From: Brevundimonas sp. Root1279
GTDB taxonomy: Bacteria; Pseudomonadota; Alphaproteobacteria; Caulobacterales; Caulobacteraceae
Direction of reading: 5' to 3'
Assembly: GCF_001425945.1 (NCBI RefSeq)
Contig: NZ_LMEB01000008.1
Coordinates: 62,001-126,000, forward strand
DNA length: 64,000 nt
Position 1 is the stretch's first letter; every line of letters begins with the position of its first letter. Under the pieces are notes generated by a model, which made no database searches, was not told where the DNA came from, and was given only the letters and a program-made list of their open reading frames with translations. The position numbers were made by a program, and so were the translations under genes. Shown here piece by piece: positions 26,793 through 34,876 of this stretch.

Positions 26793-26883
26793 AATGTCCG
26801 CAATGGGTCGGAAGCGGACGGTCAGCCCGGCGCGTCTCGGATGTCCGCTTTCCGGCGGCGTCCCAATGACCGCTGCTGGCGCA
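26793..26883 (+). repeat. dispersed intergenic repeat, copy 7 (full length, reference copy)
   Basis: AATGTCCGCAATGGGTCGGA, then AGCGGAC; about 20 bases later GGATGTCCGCTTTCCGGCGG; then CCAATGACCGCTGCTGGCGC. The first half contains the hairpin GTCCGC-N12-GCGGAC. The rest of the gap from 26750 to 27069 shows no gene. Confidence 0.75.
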
Positions 26884-27069
26884 ACCAGGACGTCGAGCTT
26901 CAGGCGGCAGCCTCCTCACCAAGTACGCGTGGTCTAGCTTAACGGGCTGACCGATGCTCGGCCGATTTTGCAGCGCCTTTGATAAGGCTGGCGGAAGCGA
27001 CCAGAGGGGACCGCGAACAAGTCCAGATTGGGCACGCCGTTCGCTACGGTACGCCTTCCACTTCCAGCG

Positions 27070-27846
27070 ATGGCGCCAGGAAGTGCGCCGTTGCGCGGCA
27101 CCGCACTCCGCGGCTACGCCAGCCCTATCGTCCCGCTCCGTCCCACGACCGGATCGGCACAGACTGCCCTCGCCGGGGTCGCCGCGCTGGAGGCGGACGT
27201 GCGCGCCCGCGAGGCCGCCGTTACCGCCGTCGACCGCCAGCTGCGGGCCGCCCGAATTGTGGCGGCTCAACCCGACGCCAAGCCCGAGGCCCAGGCTAGG
27301 GTCATCGAGCTCGTCGACCAGCAGAGCGACGCCCGGACCGCTCGCGACGCCGCGGTGACCGCGCTTTCGATCCGTAGAGCCTTGCTCGTGGACGATACTT
27401 TCGGCACCACCAATGTGCAGAGCAGGTTTGTCGTTGTGCGGGAAGCCAACGCCTTCGGCGCCGCGATCGCGGCCTCGCTGCAGAAACATGGTGCTACGCT
27501 GGGAGCGGCCGTGACCCGCGAACTCCAGCCGGACGATCCGTTTGCCTGGGACGCCGAGACCAGGGCCTATGCGACGGCGTTGGTCAGCGTCCGGTCCCGT
27601 CAGGCCGACTACGACGCCGCGGTCCTCGCCGGCGGAGTAGAGGCCCTCGCCAAGCAGAATCTGCTCTGGGAGGCCAAGGTCGCCGCTAACGCCGCCGCCG
27701 TGGCCGCCGGCGAGGACGCGCCCTATCCGAATGTCTTGCGGAGATTCAACAGGGTCTGCGCCGCTGATCCGGGCCTGACAGCCCTCCGCATCCGCCATTC
27801 GAAGGGGAGTGCGACCGCCGCCTTACCTCGCGCACTGCTGTCCTGA
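27070..27846 (+). CDS. hypothetical coiled-coil protein
   Basis: 258 residues from ATG 27070; 14 more residues are possible. After a Pro/Arg-rich start, residues about 30-110 are Ala/Arg/Glu-rich heptads (VAALEADVRAREAAVTAVDR, DARTARDAAVTALSIRRALL) suggesting a coiled coil. A more globular part (FVVVREANAFGAAIAASLQK) follows, and then another helical stretch. No family recognised and no ribosome site found. Codon use (GC-rich third positions) supports coding on this strand rather than the equally long open frame opposite. Its end abuts a dispersed repeat. Confidence 0.45.
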   Translation: MAPGSAPLRGTALRGYASPIVPLRPTTGSAQTALAGVAALEADVRAREAAVTAVDRQLRAARIVAAQPDAKPEAQARVIELVDQQSDARTARDAAVTALSIRRALLVDDTFGTTNVQSRFVVVREANAFGAAIAASLQKHGATLGAAVTRELQPDDPFAWDAETRAYATALVSVRSRQADYDAAVLAGGVEALAKQNLLWEAKVAANAAAVAAGEDAPYPNVLRRFNRVCAADPGLTALRIRHSKGSATAALPRALLS

Positions 27847-28158
27847 TGTCGCTTTCGGGGGGACGGACGTCCGCTTCTGGCGTGGAGCCGTTGGAGCGGC
27901 TTGAGCGCGCTCAGGGGCGACCTCACTGGGTTGGCCAATTTTTGGTTGGATCAGCCTTCATCGAGCTCAATAGCAGCGGCTGCGTTGGTAGGGCGACAGG
28001 CATCCCTGGAATGGGCGTGGGGCGAGGCCACCATCCAGTTCAGGAAGATAATCATGCCACGACGCTTCTCCCACGCCGATTGAAGCCTCGATCAACATCC
28101 CTAGCGCCTTCGCTGCCCGCTGATACATCCGAAGGCAGCGCAGCGCTATTCCTTGGCA
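27847..28158. other. 312-bp gap with dispersed-repeat half copy; no gene
   Basis: The first 40 bases (27846-27883) are a right-half copy of the dispersed repeat (GTCGCTTTCGGGG, then ACGTCCGCTTCTGGCG). The rest, up to the recombinase stop at 28159, holds only short broken frames; nothing recognisable. Confidence 0.5.
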
Positions 28159-29265
28159 CTAATCCGACTTTTCGCTGTCCGAGCTTCCTCCGCGATCATC
28201 GGCGCGGGCTCGGTGAGCCTCCAGACTTTGGTGATAGCGCTCCCCAGCCGCCATCATCCCGGCCCGGTTGTAGAACCGCTCCGAGGTCCGCATCGATCCA
28301 TGGCTGAGGACATCCATAATTGCCGTGGACTCCGCCGGCGAGCTCTCCGCGATCATCGTGGCGGCGATACTGCGGAAGGTGTGCGGGTTGATCGCCTTGC
28401 CGAACTCCACCTTCGTCCGCGCCTTGATCTGGCAATAGATCGCGTCGTCGCCCATCGCCCTGCCCTGTTTGGAGATCCACAACGCTTGAGTGTCGACCCG
28501 GATTTTTTGCCCGCGAAACAGTGTCTCGCGGTGAACCTTGAGGTACTGTTCGAGCGCCTCCACCAAGCCGGACGGCCAATCGCAAGAGATCGGGGCGCCG
28601 TTCTTGGTGTCCTCGTCCTCAATGCGGATCTGCCAGACGTCCTTCAGTTCCAGATTCTGACCCAGCGTTAGGCCAGCGAGGTTCGACCGCCGGAAAGGCC
28701 GCTGAACCAGGAAGGCGAGGAGCAGACCATCGCGGAACAGCACAGCGCGATCCGTGTCGGTCCGGAATCGATCGTGCTCCGCCGCCTCCATCAGATCCAG
28801 CCCCAGTTGCAGGATCTCTTCTGGCGGCTGCATGATCTCGCGACGGTCGCGTTTGGGTTGGGCCGCGCAATGCAGATGGTCCGCGGCGCGTACGATCCAG
28901 ACCCAGTTTCCGGCCGGCTCGATCATCTGAAGCATGCGACCAAGCTGCTTGATTCTTCCGGCGATCGAATACTCGGCCAGATTTTCAGCGCGCAGGCTCT
29001 CGAGATACGCTTGCAGCCGCGCCTGGGTGGCCCGTTCGTCGGGCGACTGGGACGCACTCAGGTCGTCACGCTGAGCCAGCCAGTTCAGCCACCGGCCGTA
29101 GCCGGCCGCCATGACCTCTTGCGTGGTGCTGGCCCAGCCCGAGGCCAGGCCCACACTCGCATCAAAGGCGTCGTAGGGCTGGAGCGCGAGCGCCCACGCA
29201 TTCTGATCCTGCTCCGGCCATTCAGAGACCGGCAGGCAACGGCTTTTGAGAGATCGGTGAGTCAT
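28159..29265 (-). CDS. tyrosine recombinase, second of an overlapping pair
   Basis: 368 residues. The N-terminal half is a SAM-like core-binding domain (EVMAAGYGRWLNWLAQRDDL, TQARLQAYLESLRAENLAEY). Catalytic residues: Arg in RPFRRSNLAGLTLG, Lys in DEDTKNGAP, H-x-x-R in NPHTFRSIAATM, His in LSHGSMRTSERFYN, and Tyr nucleophile in RFYNRAG. Its ATG overlaps the upstream recombinase stop (ATGA, 29262-29265), so both proteins are made from one message and probably act together. The 3' end is followed by a gene-free gap. Confidence 0.88.
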   Translation of the reverse strand: MTHRSLKSRCLPVSEWPEQDQNAWALALQPYDAFDASVGLASGWASTTQEVMAAGYGRWLNWLAQRDDLSASQSPDERATQARLQAYLESLRAENLAEYSIAGRIKQLGRMLQMIEPAGNWVWIVRAADHLHCAAQPKRDRREIMQPPEEILQLGLDLMEAAEHDRFRTDTDRAVLFRDGLLLAFLVQRPFRRSNLAGLTLGQNLELKDVWQIRIEDEDTKNGAPISCDWPSGLVEALEQYLKVHRETLFRGQKIRVDTQALWISKQGRAMGDDAIYCQIKARTKVEFGKAINPHTFRSIAATMIAESSPAESTAIMDVLSHGSMRTSERFYNRAGMMAAGERYHQSLEAHRARADDRGGSSDSEKSD

Positions 29266-31292
29266 TTGCCGGCTCCCTTGCGGCGGACCTTAAGGGGTTG
29301 AGCCGCGGCAGCCGAAACGCGGCGCTGCTCAATCATGTCGGTGTAGCGCTGCATGTGCCGGGTGGTGCGCGCTTCAACGTAGTAGCGATGGGTCGTCTCT
29401 GAGCGTTCATGACCCAACAGACGGCGCACCGTCTCCGTATCCTCCGGGTGTTCCTCCAGGTGAAGCTTTCCGGCCAGCGAGCGGAACAGGTGGGCGTTCA
29501 TAATCAGGCCGGTCTCCTGCTTCACGAAGTTGGAAACCGCGCGAGAGAAGGCGGTCGTGGAGCGTCGCCCGCCCTTGGGCGACACGAACAACTGGGCGGC
29601 GCCTTGAGGCGCAAGCACCGGGTGGTACCGCTCCATGAACCGGTTGATCCGCTCGACGACGCTGTGTGGCACGCGCATTTCGAACGTTTTGCCCGTCTTG
29701 AACTCCGCGGCGGGGATCACGACCAGCATCTCCTGACGCTTTCCCCGGCCCAGCACGATGATGTGGCGATCGAACTCGAGCCCGGTCAGGTTGTTGATGC
29801 GCAGCGGCATGACAGTCAGCAGATCTACGGCCAGCGCAAATGCCACACGCCGCGCGATCTTGGGCGTGACGATCGCCGCGCCCTCAGCCTCGGCAAAAGC
29901 GCGCGCCGGCAGGTTGAGCAGGGCGTCCACGTTGGTTGATACCCCGAACTGGCGCAGGCGCGAGGTGTTGCGCTCGGTCATCTCCCGGGACGCGGTATTC
30001 AGGCGCGCGGCAAGGTTGCCGAGGGCCTCCGCCGAAACCGGATCCTTGGTCCAGCTCCGGGCGATCGTCTTGAGCAGCCAGGCGTGCTCCGCAAGCGAGC
30101 GCGGAACCACGCCATCCTTGCGTACTTCTTGCTGTTGAAGGGCCGCCCGCGCATTGTCGAGCTTGGTCAGCACCGCCAGGCTGGTGACCTCTTCAATCGC
30201 AAGCCCGCTGAGCACGAGGAGCGAGGCGAGTTGGCGAAGCTGCCTTCGCCGCAGCTCAATGGTCTTGGGGCGGCTGGCCTTCTTCGAGTGCTCCGACCAG
30301 ATGTCCGTCACGGCGCACTGAGCCAGGTACGCTTCAACATCCTTGCCGAAGCTCTCCGGAAACGCATCCCACGCAAACGAATAGAAGCGCGAATGTCGTT
30401 CGAGCGGGATCACCTTCTGCGGCCACTCCGAAACGGTGGCGACCGCCCGGTTCCAGCTGTTGATGGCCCCGCGCGAGATCGCGCTCGGCGTTTGATGCAG
30501 GCTACGGGTCTGCAGCGCCTCGGCGAAGTCCGAGAACACCTGCTCAGTCACAGCGTCTGGCGAAATCCCTTCACGGCTGCAGAAGCTCATGAACCGCGAC
30601 AGGGCGATGAAGCTCGCACGGTCGGGCGCGAGGGACGCCAGCGCCTTCCAGACCGGCGAATGGCCCGCGACATCACGGGCCGGCTGCAGGTCAATGCCGT
30701 AGCGACGCAGACCAAAAGCCAGCAGGCTCTTCAGACGCGACCACCGGGCCGATGTGATCTCAAGCGACGCTGGCGTCGCCGCTTTGATCAACGGACGCAG
30801 CAGCACGGGCTCGGTCGGAATGTTCTGGAGCGGCTTACGCAGAAGGAGGCCGATCTGGTTGATCGCCCGGCGCGTCTCGACGACCTTGCGATCCTTCCCG
30901 GGCTCGTTTTCGAGTCTATCGAGCAGCTCCCGCAGATTCTGCGGGACCGGCCCCGATGTGGCCAATCCCAGCTGAGCAGGCGGCTTGGCCTGCCCTCCTC
31001 CGCGGTCCGCTGTATCGGAACTCACCAAGGCCACTGAACCAATGGCCGGTTCAGTCGCCACGCTCGAGGACTTAGGCAAGTCGATGCCGCTGGTGGGTTC
31101 GTGCTTACACTTGGGCGTTCCAACTCCGGGGTGCGCCTGCGTCGCGAGCCCCGCCGGGGCTGGCGTGAGGGCGGCGGATCGTCCGCCCTCCTGTGAGCTT
31201 TGGGCGACACGGACTTCGCGATCGCTCGCGCCCCGCGGCCGCGCCACCGCCGAAGGCCGCTTTCCAACGCGGCGCGCCGGGGAAATGGACAT
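29262..31292 (-). CDS. large tyrosine recombinase, first of an overlapping pair
   Basis: 676 residues from ATG 31292 (MSISPARRVGKRPS), which has GAGGA ten bases upstream; in-frame starts at 31361 and 31391 would add 23 or 33 residues. The first ~130 residues are Pro/Ala/Ser-rich and probably flexible. A long helical DNA-binding region follows, then the catalytic domain: Arg in MPLRINNLTGLEF, Lys in EFKTGKTFEM, H-x-x-R in NAHLFRSLAGKL, His in LLGHERSETTHRYY, and the Tyr nucleophile in HRYYVEA. Size and pairing resemble two-recombinase transposition modules of the Tn554 type, though the size order along the operon is reversed. No third recombinase follows, so it is not a complete recombinase trio. 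Confidence 0.88.
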   Translation of the reverse strand: MSISPARRVGKRPSAVARPRGASDREVRVAQSSQEGGRSAALTPAPAGLATQAHPGVGTPKCKHEPTSGIDLPKSSSVATEPAIGSVALVSSDTADRGGGQAKPPAQLGLATSGPVPQNLRELLDRLENEPGKDRKVVETRRAINQIGLLLRKPLQNIPTEPVLLRPLIKAATPASLEITSARWSRLKSLLAFGLRRYGIDLQPARDVAGHSPVWKALASLAPDRASFIALSRFMSFCSREGISPDAVTEQVFSDFAEALQTRSLHQTPSAISRGAINSWNRAVATVSEWPQKVIPLERHSRFYSFAWDAFPESFGKDVEAYLAQCAVTDIWSEHSKKASRPKTIELRRRQLRQLASLLVLSGLAIEEVTSLAVLTKLDNARAALQQQEVRKDGVVPRSLAEHAWLLKTIARSWTKDPVSAEALGNLAARLNTASREMTERNTSRLRQFGVSTNVDALLNLPARAFAEAEGAAIVTPKIARRVAFALAVDLLTVMPLRINNLTGLEFDRHIIVLGRGKRQEMLVVIPAAEFKTGKTFEMRVPHSVVERINRFMERYHPVLAPQGAAQLFVSPKGGRRSTTAFSRAVSNFVKQETGLIMNAHLFRSLAGKLHLEEHPEDTETVRRLLGHERSETTHRYYVEARTTRHMQRYTDMIEQRRVSAAAAQPLKVRRKGAGK

Positions 31293-31561
31293 GATGGTCG
31301 CTTCCTCAAAAAGTTGGAGTTGACGCGATCGACAGATCGCTTCGGCAGTTGTCGTGGACATAGAGATGTGCGCGTTTGAAAGTTGAGTCATTATCGTTCT
31401 GTCTTCATTGTACAGATATGTCCACCCGAGAGCGGACAATGCGGAAAGTGCAAGCTACTTATTGTGTGTAGCGGCTGACTATTCTCACCGTATGTTACGT
31501 ACGATGAACTTTGTACTTGGAAATATTGGACAATACGGCCCGACCGTCACCACTCCGGACA
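31293..31561. promoter_or_regulatory. AT-richer regulatory gap upstream of the recombinase pair
   Basis: This 269-bp stretch is clearly less GC-rich than its surroundings (for example ATTGTACAGATATG and GTACTTGGAAATATTGG). It precedes the leftward recombinase operon and follows the leftward excisionase gene. It could hold the promoter for the recombinases and a recombination site; no exact operator or att core was defined. Confidence 0.4.
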
Positions 31562-31756
31562 TCAGATGCGGCACCGGGCGACGTAGGCCGCGAAGTCGTC
31601 GTCAGAGATCCGGTACTGGCCTCCGACGAGGTGAGCGCGTAGCTCCCCGGACTTGATCAGGCGCTTGACCGTCTTGGCGTGGACGTCGAGGCGGCGGCCG
31701 ATCTCAGAAGGCGAATGGAACTGACCAGCGGTTTGAGAGGTGCGTTGCATGGTCAT
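31562..31756 (-). CDS. excisionase-type helix-turn-helix protein
   Basis: 64 residues with a MerR/excisionase-like winged helix: SPSEIGRRLDVHAKTVKRLI, then SGELRAHLVGGQYRISDDDF. These small proteins bind att sites or promoters and set recombination direction. Its ATG overlaps the stop of the AlpA-like gene (ATGA, 31753-31756). An alternative start is the ATG two codons later. Confidence 0.8.
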   Translation of the reverse strand: MTMQRTSQTAGQFHSPSEIGRRLDVHAKTVKRLIKSGELRAHLVGGQYRISDDDFAAYVARCRI

Positions 31757-31995
31757 GCGCCCTCCCCCGCCGGCGCGAAGGAGGCCAAACCATCGGCAGG
31801 CTCTCCTTGTTGGGAAGCGACGAGCTGTTCGATCCAGGTGTCGATCTGGCCGGCATACCAGCCGGAGCAGGACCCGATCTTGACCGGCTTGGGGAAGCGC
31901 CCCGCGGCTATCTCTTTATAGATCCACGAGCGGCTCATGCCGATGCGGTCCATGACGATGGGCAACCGCTCGAAGCGGCCATTGGGGTTGATCAT
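31753..31995 (-). CDS. AlpA-family regulator/excisionase
   Basis: 80 residues matching the AlpA pattern: a conserved helix-turn-helix (RIGMSRSWIYKEIAAGRFPK), then PVKIGSCSGWYAGQIDTWIE, where the Trp and the DTWIE helix are typical. AlpA proteins activate P4-type integrase-linked genes. It lies between the P4-type integrase (same strand, upstream) and the small excisionase, which overlaps it by 4 bases. The three genes probably form the control and integration block of one island. Confidence 0.88.
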   Translation of the reverse strand: MINPNGRFERLPIVMDRIGMSRSWIYKEIAAGRFPKPVKIGSCSGWYAGQIDTWIEQLVASQQGEPADGLASFAPAGEGA

Positions 31996-32241
31996 AATGA
32001 CTCCTACGGTGCCGGACGGGGTGCCCGGGACATGGGAATCAGGGTGCCGTCACGACGCGAATCAGGGTGAGCGGGATCTGCTGATCGACGCTTTGCGGAC
32101 GTTCGATCAACCACGGAAGTCAGCTAAAAAGTCTGCCCGTGCGCTAGCCGGAAAAACCGCTTTCGCAGGTGGCGACCGGGTGCCGAATCAGCCCGTCACC
32201 ACCGGCGCCGTCGCCTAATGAATTCTCGGTGGCCGACGCTC

Positions 32242-33489
32242 TTAGGCGGCGGCCTGCGCTTCTGGCTCGTCTTCGACCGACGTCACGATCGCGTCGTCGT
32301 CAAGGCTATCGGACCCGGGGATGCAGAAGATGGACCATTCGCGCATCATGACCCGCCGCTTGGCCAGCGCATCGCCCCGCCGGTAGGCGCGCTCGGTCAT
32401 ATCTCCCACGGCGTGCGCCAGGGCGAGCTCGGCGAGGTCGCGCGGATAGTTGGTAGTCTCGCCACACCAATCTCGGAAGCTTGAGCGGAATCCGTGGGCG
32501 GTGACGGCTCCATCGCGGCCCATCCGTCGAAGCAAGGCGCTGAAGGCGGCGTCGGACAGCCCAACAGTCGGCCCCTTCGGTCCGGGGAAGATGAAGTTGG
32601 TCGGGAGGTCGCCGGTCAGAGGGAGCAGACTTTCAAGCAGCGCAACCATTGCCGGCGTCAGCGGCACGCGGTGCTCCTTGCCGGCCTTCATCCGGCTCGC
32701 CGGAATGGTCCAGACAGCGGCCTCAAAATCGACCTCGGACCACGTCGCGCCGCGCACTTCCCCCGAACGGGTCGCTGTCAGGATGATGAACTCCAGCGCC
32801 AGGGCGGCGGTTGCCTCCTTGCCCCGCAGATCCTGAACAAACGCTGGAACCTCGGCGAACGGCAACGCCGCATGATGCTTCTTGGTGCGCTGGGAGCGCT
32901 TGGGCAGGAGTTGGTCGAGGTGGCCTTTCCAGCGAGCGGGATTTTCGCCGGTTCGGTAACCTTGCGCCTTGGCCGCATCCAAGACCCATTGGATCCGACT
33001 CTGCACGCGCCCGGCCGTTTCCGCCTTCGTGGTCCAGATTGGACGCAACGCCTGCAGTACGTGTGCGGTCTCAATCTGATCGAGAGGCATCGACCGGATC
33101 TTCGCCGCGTACCGCACCAGCGTCGACTGCACCTGGGCGGCGTGCTTTTCGTTCTTCCACTGATCCTTGACGGAAATAACCAGTTCATCAGCGAAGACGC
33201 CGAACAGCGGGATGGACCGCTTGGCTCGTTTTTCCTCCAGCGGATTGATGCCCTCAGACAGTTGAAGTCGCGCTGCGGCCGCGCGCTCACGAGCCCTCGC
33301 CAGCGTGACCACGGAAGCGGAGCCGAGGCCCATGTCGGACAGGCGCTTCTTCCAGCGAAAGCGGAACACCCACTTGCGGCTGCCGCTTGGCGAGACGACG
33401 AGGTACAAGCCGCCGCCATCGCCGTAGCGACCGGGCTCTGAGGATGTCAGCACGGCGCGCGGCGACAGCTTATGCAGTGGTCGAGGCAT
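32242..33489 (-). CDS. P4-type site-specific integrase (tyrosine recombinase with DUF4102 arm)
   Basis: 415 residues from ATG 33489 (MPRPLHKLSPRAVLTSS), with AGGAAC upstream; a 17-residue extension is unlikely. The N-terminal arm-binding domain shows GRYGDGGGLYLVVSPSGSRK and WVFRFRW. A helical core-binding domain is followed by the catalytic part: Arg in LTATRSGEVRGATW, Lys in SRMKAGKEHRVPL, H-x-x-R in TAHGFRSSFRDW, His in LAHAVGDMTERAYRR, and Tyr in RAYRRGDAL. P4-family enzymes usually integrate at tRNA or tmRNA 3' ends. No intact tRNA is seen here, but see the candidate att core at 33659. Confidence 0.92.
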   Translation of the reverse strand: MPRPLHKLSPRAVLTSSEPGRYGDGGGLYLVVSPSGSRKWVFRFRWKKRLSDMGLGSASVVTLARARERAAAARLQLSEGINPLEEKRAKRSIPLFGVFADELVISVKDQWKNEKHAAQVQSTLVRYAAKIRSMPLDQIETAHVLQALRPIWTTKAETAGRVQSRIQWVLDAAKAQGYRTGENPARWKGHLDQLLPKRSQRTKKHHAALPFAEVPAFVQDLRGKEATAALALEFIILTATRSGEVRGATWSEVDFEAAVWTIPASRMKAGKEHRVPLTPAMVALLESLLPLTGDLPTNFIFPGPKGPTVGLSDAAFSALLRRMGRDGAVTAHGFRSSFRDWCGETTNYPRDLAELALAHAVGDMTERAYRRGDALAKRRVMMREWSIFCIPGSDSLDDDAIVTSVEDEPEAQAAA

Positions 33490-34027
33490 CGAAGTTCCTG
33501 CGCATCGGGGTGCATCCGGCACCAACTTTGGTCCCACCAATCCTCTTTGAAAGAGGGAGACGGAGACAGACCAGCGTGGACAAATTGTACGTTAACTAGC
33601 GGTGAACATTGAGAATATTAGACGCCCGTGGACGACGAGAAGCACTGGTCCCGCGCACACCCTCTCCGCCACCGCTGAACCCGCAGGGGTTCGAAGGCGT
33701 CCGTCCGCATCTGGCGTTAAACACGCGGTCAGCTTCGTCACCAAGCCAACTGGCGGAGCTATGGCGGCGAGACGAGCCTGTCCCTGACGCACCTGATCCA
33801 GACAGAGCCGGCGGTGGGTTATCCACTGGACGGATGATGTGGCCGGGCAGCCTTCCGCAAAGAACAATGTTCGGCCGGAATCGTCACCTACCGCTCTGAG
33901 CGATCGGTCTGCGGAAAGGGCATCGGCGTGCTATTTCGACGCGAGACATACGGGGCTCGACCGCGGTTCTGGCGTGCGCCCCTTCCAGTGGAGCTGAGCC
34001 CCAGTCACGATCCGCAGGAGCCGCACG
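33490..34027. other. 538-bp gap between integrase and metalloprotease genes
   Basis: No credible gene. It contains a possible att core at 33659-33671, a perfect GAACCC-GCAG-GGGTTC palindrome at 33677-33692, and an AGGAG ribosome site just before 34028. The boundary between the integrase-bearing island and the next module probably lies here. Confidence 0.45.
33659..33671 (+). other. candidate att core resembling a tRNA-Ser 3' end
   Basis: ACCCTCTCCGCCA resembles the 3' terminus of bacterial tRNA-Ser genes (acceptor strand plus CCA). It sits 170 bases upstream of the P4-type integrase start, where such islands keep one att site. The T-arm sequence that would precede it in a real tRNA is absent, and no second copy was found in the window. 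It may be chance. Confidence 0.25.
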
Positions 34028-34837
34028 ATGCCCCTTTCCGTTGAAGCGCGGGGGAGCGGGGACGAAACCGACGTTGCGCTGGTGCAGATCCAGCTAGCCG
34101 GCCTGCCCGAGCCGCTTCAGGCGATCCTTCACGCCCAAGGCCTGCGCGTGCTGGCGTGCCGAAATTCGATCACCGACGCCCGGCAGGACCTGATCGGCGT
34201 CCGCCCGCGGGGATGGCCCGAGGGGCAGACCTGGGACCTCGTGCCGGGGGCTTACCTGCCCGACGAGAAAGCCGTGGTCGTCGCGACCGTGCCGGATCCC
34301 GATAATCCCGGGCGGCGCCGGGTGCCGCCGCAGGGATGGATGCACAACGCCTTCAATCTCCTCATTCACGAGACGCTCCACGCCGACGACTACCTCCAGG
34401 ACCGCCTGCGTTGTCACAACCCCGCGTTCGTGTCGGCCCGTGAGGCGGACTTCGCCGCCCTCCACGCCTACGAGCAGCAGGATGGCGATGCGGGGCTGGA
34501 AGAGACCTACGCCGAAAGCGCCTCGCGCTTCTTCGGGAACGACCCGGCGCTCGAGACCGAATGGCCCAATCTGGCTGCGTTCTGGAAAGGGCGAGACCTG
34601 CCCGTGGAGCCGGGGCGGCGGTCACGGGATTTTCACGGGCCCACAGCGCTCGGCCTCGCTCGTCTCACGGCCGACGGCGCGTACGAGCTCGATCTGAGGG
34701 CCGAAGATGACGACGGCGCCATCGGTCACGCCCTGATCCAGCTCGAAGCCGGCACGCCCGCCTATGACGAACTGGAACGCCGGCGACGGCGCGAAAGAGC
34801 GCTCGTCGGCGAATGGATGATCATCAAGCCGTTCTAG
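34028..34837 (+). CDS. lethal-factor-like zinc metalloprotease (putative)
   Basis: 269 residues, no signal peptide. The core is I-H-E-T-L-H-A-D-D-Y with zinc ligands H114 and H118 and catalytic E115, preceded by VPGAYLPDEKAVVVATV and followed by EETYAESASRFF (E159 or E163 as third ligand). This order (PG-Y-P strand, HExxH followed by A-D-D-Y, then E-x-x-A-E) resembles the anthrax lethal factor-related peptidase domain, though similarity is remote. Residues 190-269 form a separate C-terminal part. AGGAG lies eight bases before the ATG. The caspase-hydrolase gene follows after 39 bases on the same strand, suggesting a two-gene operon. Lack of an export signal suggests action inside the cell or delivery by a specialised system. 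Confidence 0.7.
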   Translation: MPLSVEARGSGDETDVALVQIQLAGLPEPLQAILHAQGLRVLACRNSITDARQDLIGVRPRGWPEGQTWDLVPGAYLPDEKAVVVATVPDPDNPGRRRVPPQGWMHNAFNLLIHETLHADDYLQDRLRCHNPAFVSAREADFAALHAYEQQDGDAGLEETYAESASRFFGNDPALETEWPNLAAFWKGRDLPVEPGRRSRDFHGPTALGLARLTADGAYELDLRAEDDDGAIGHALIQLEAGTPAYDELERRRRRERALVGEWMIIKPF

Positions 34838-34876
34838 GAGCCGCGGTCGGGCTCATTTCGCGTGAAAGGACCTGCG

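Noticed and set aside
26791..27798. Long minus-strand open frame opposite the coiled-coil gene
   Set aside because: Composition is Gly/Arg-rich shadow sequence and it runs into the dispersed repeat; the plus-strand frame is more protein-like, though neither is certain.
28159..31292. A recombinase-in-trio (RIT) element
   Set aside because: Only two overlapping recombinases are present; the minimal recombinase at 7660 is 20 kb away and the P4-type integrase is separated and of another family.
33659..33692. Partial tRNA gene near the integrase
   Set aside because: Only the 3'-end-like 13-mer is present; no T-arm, anticodon arm or cloverleaf could be formed, so it is listed only as a weak att candidate.
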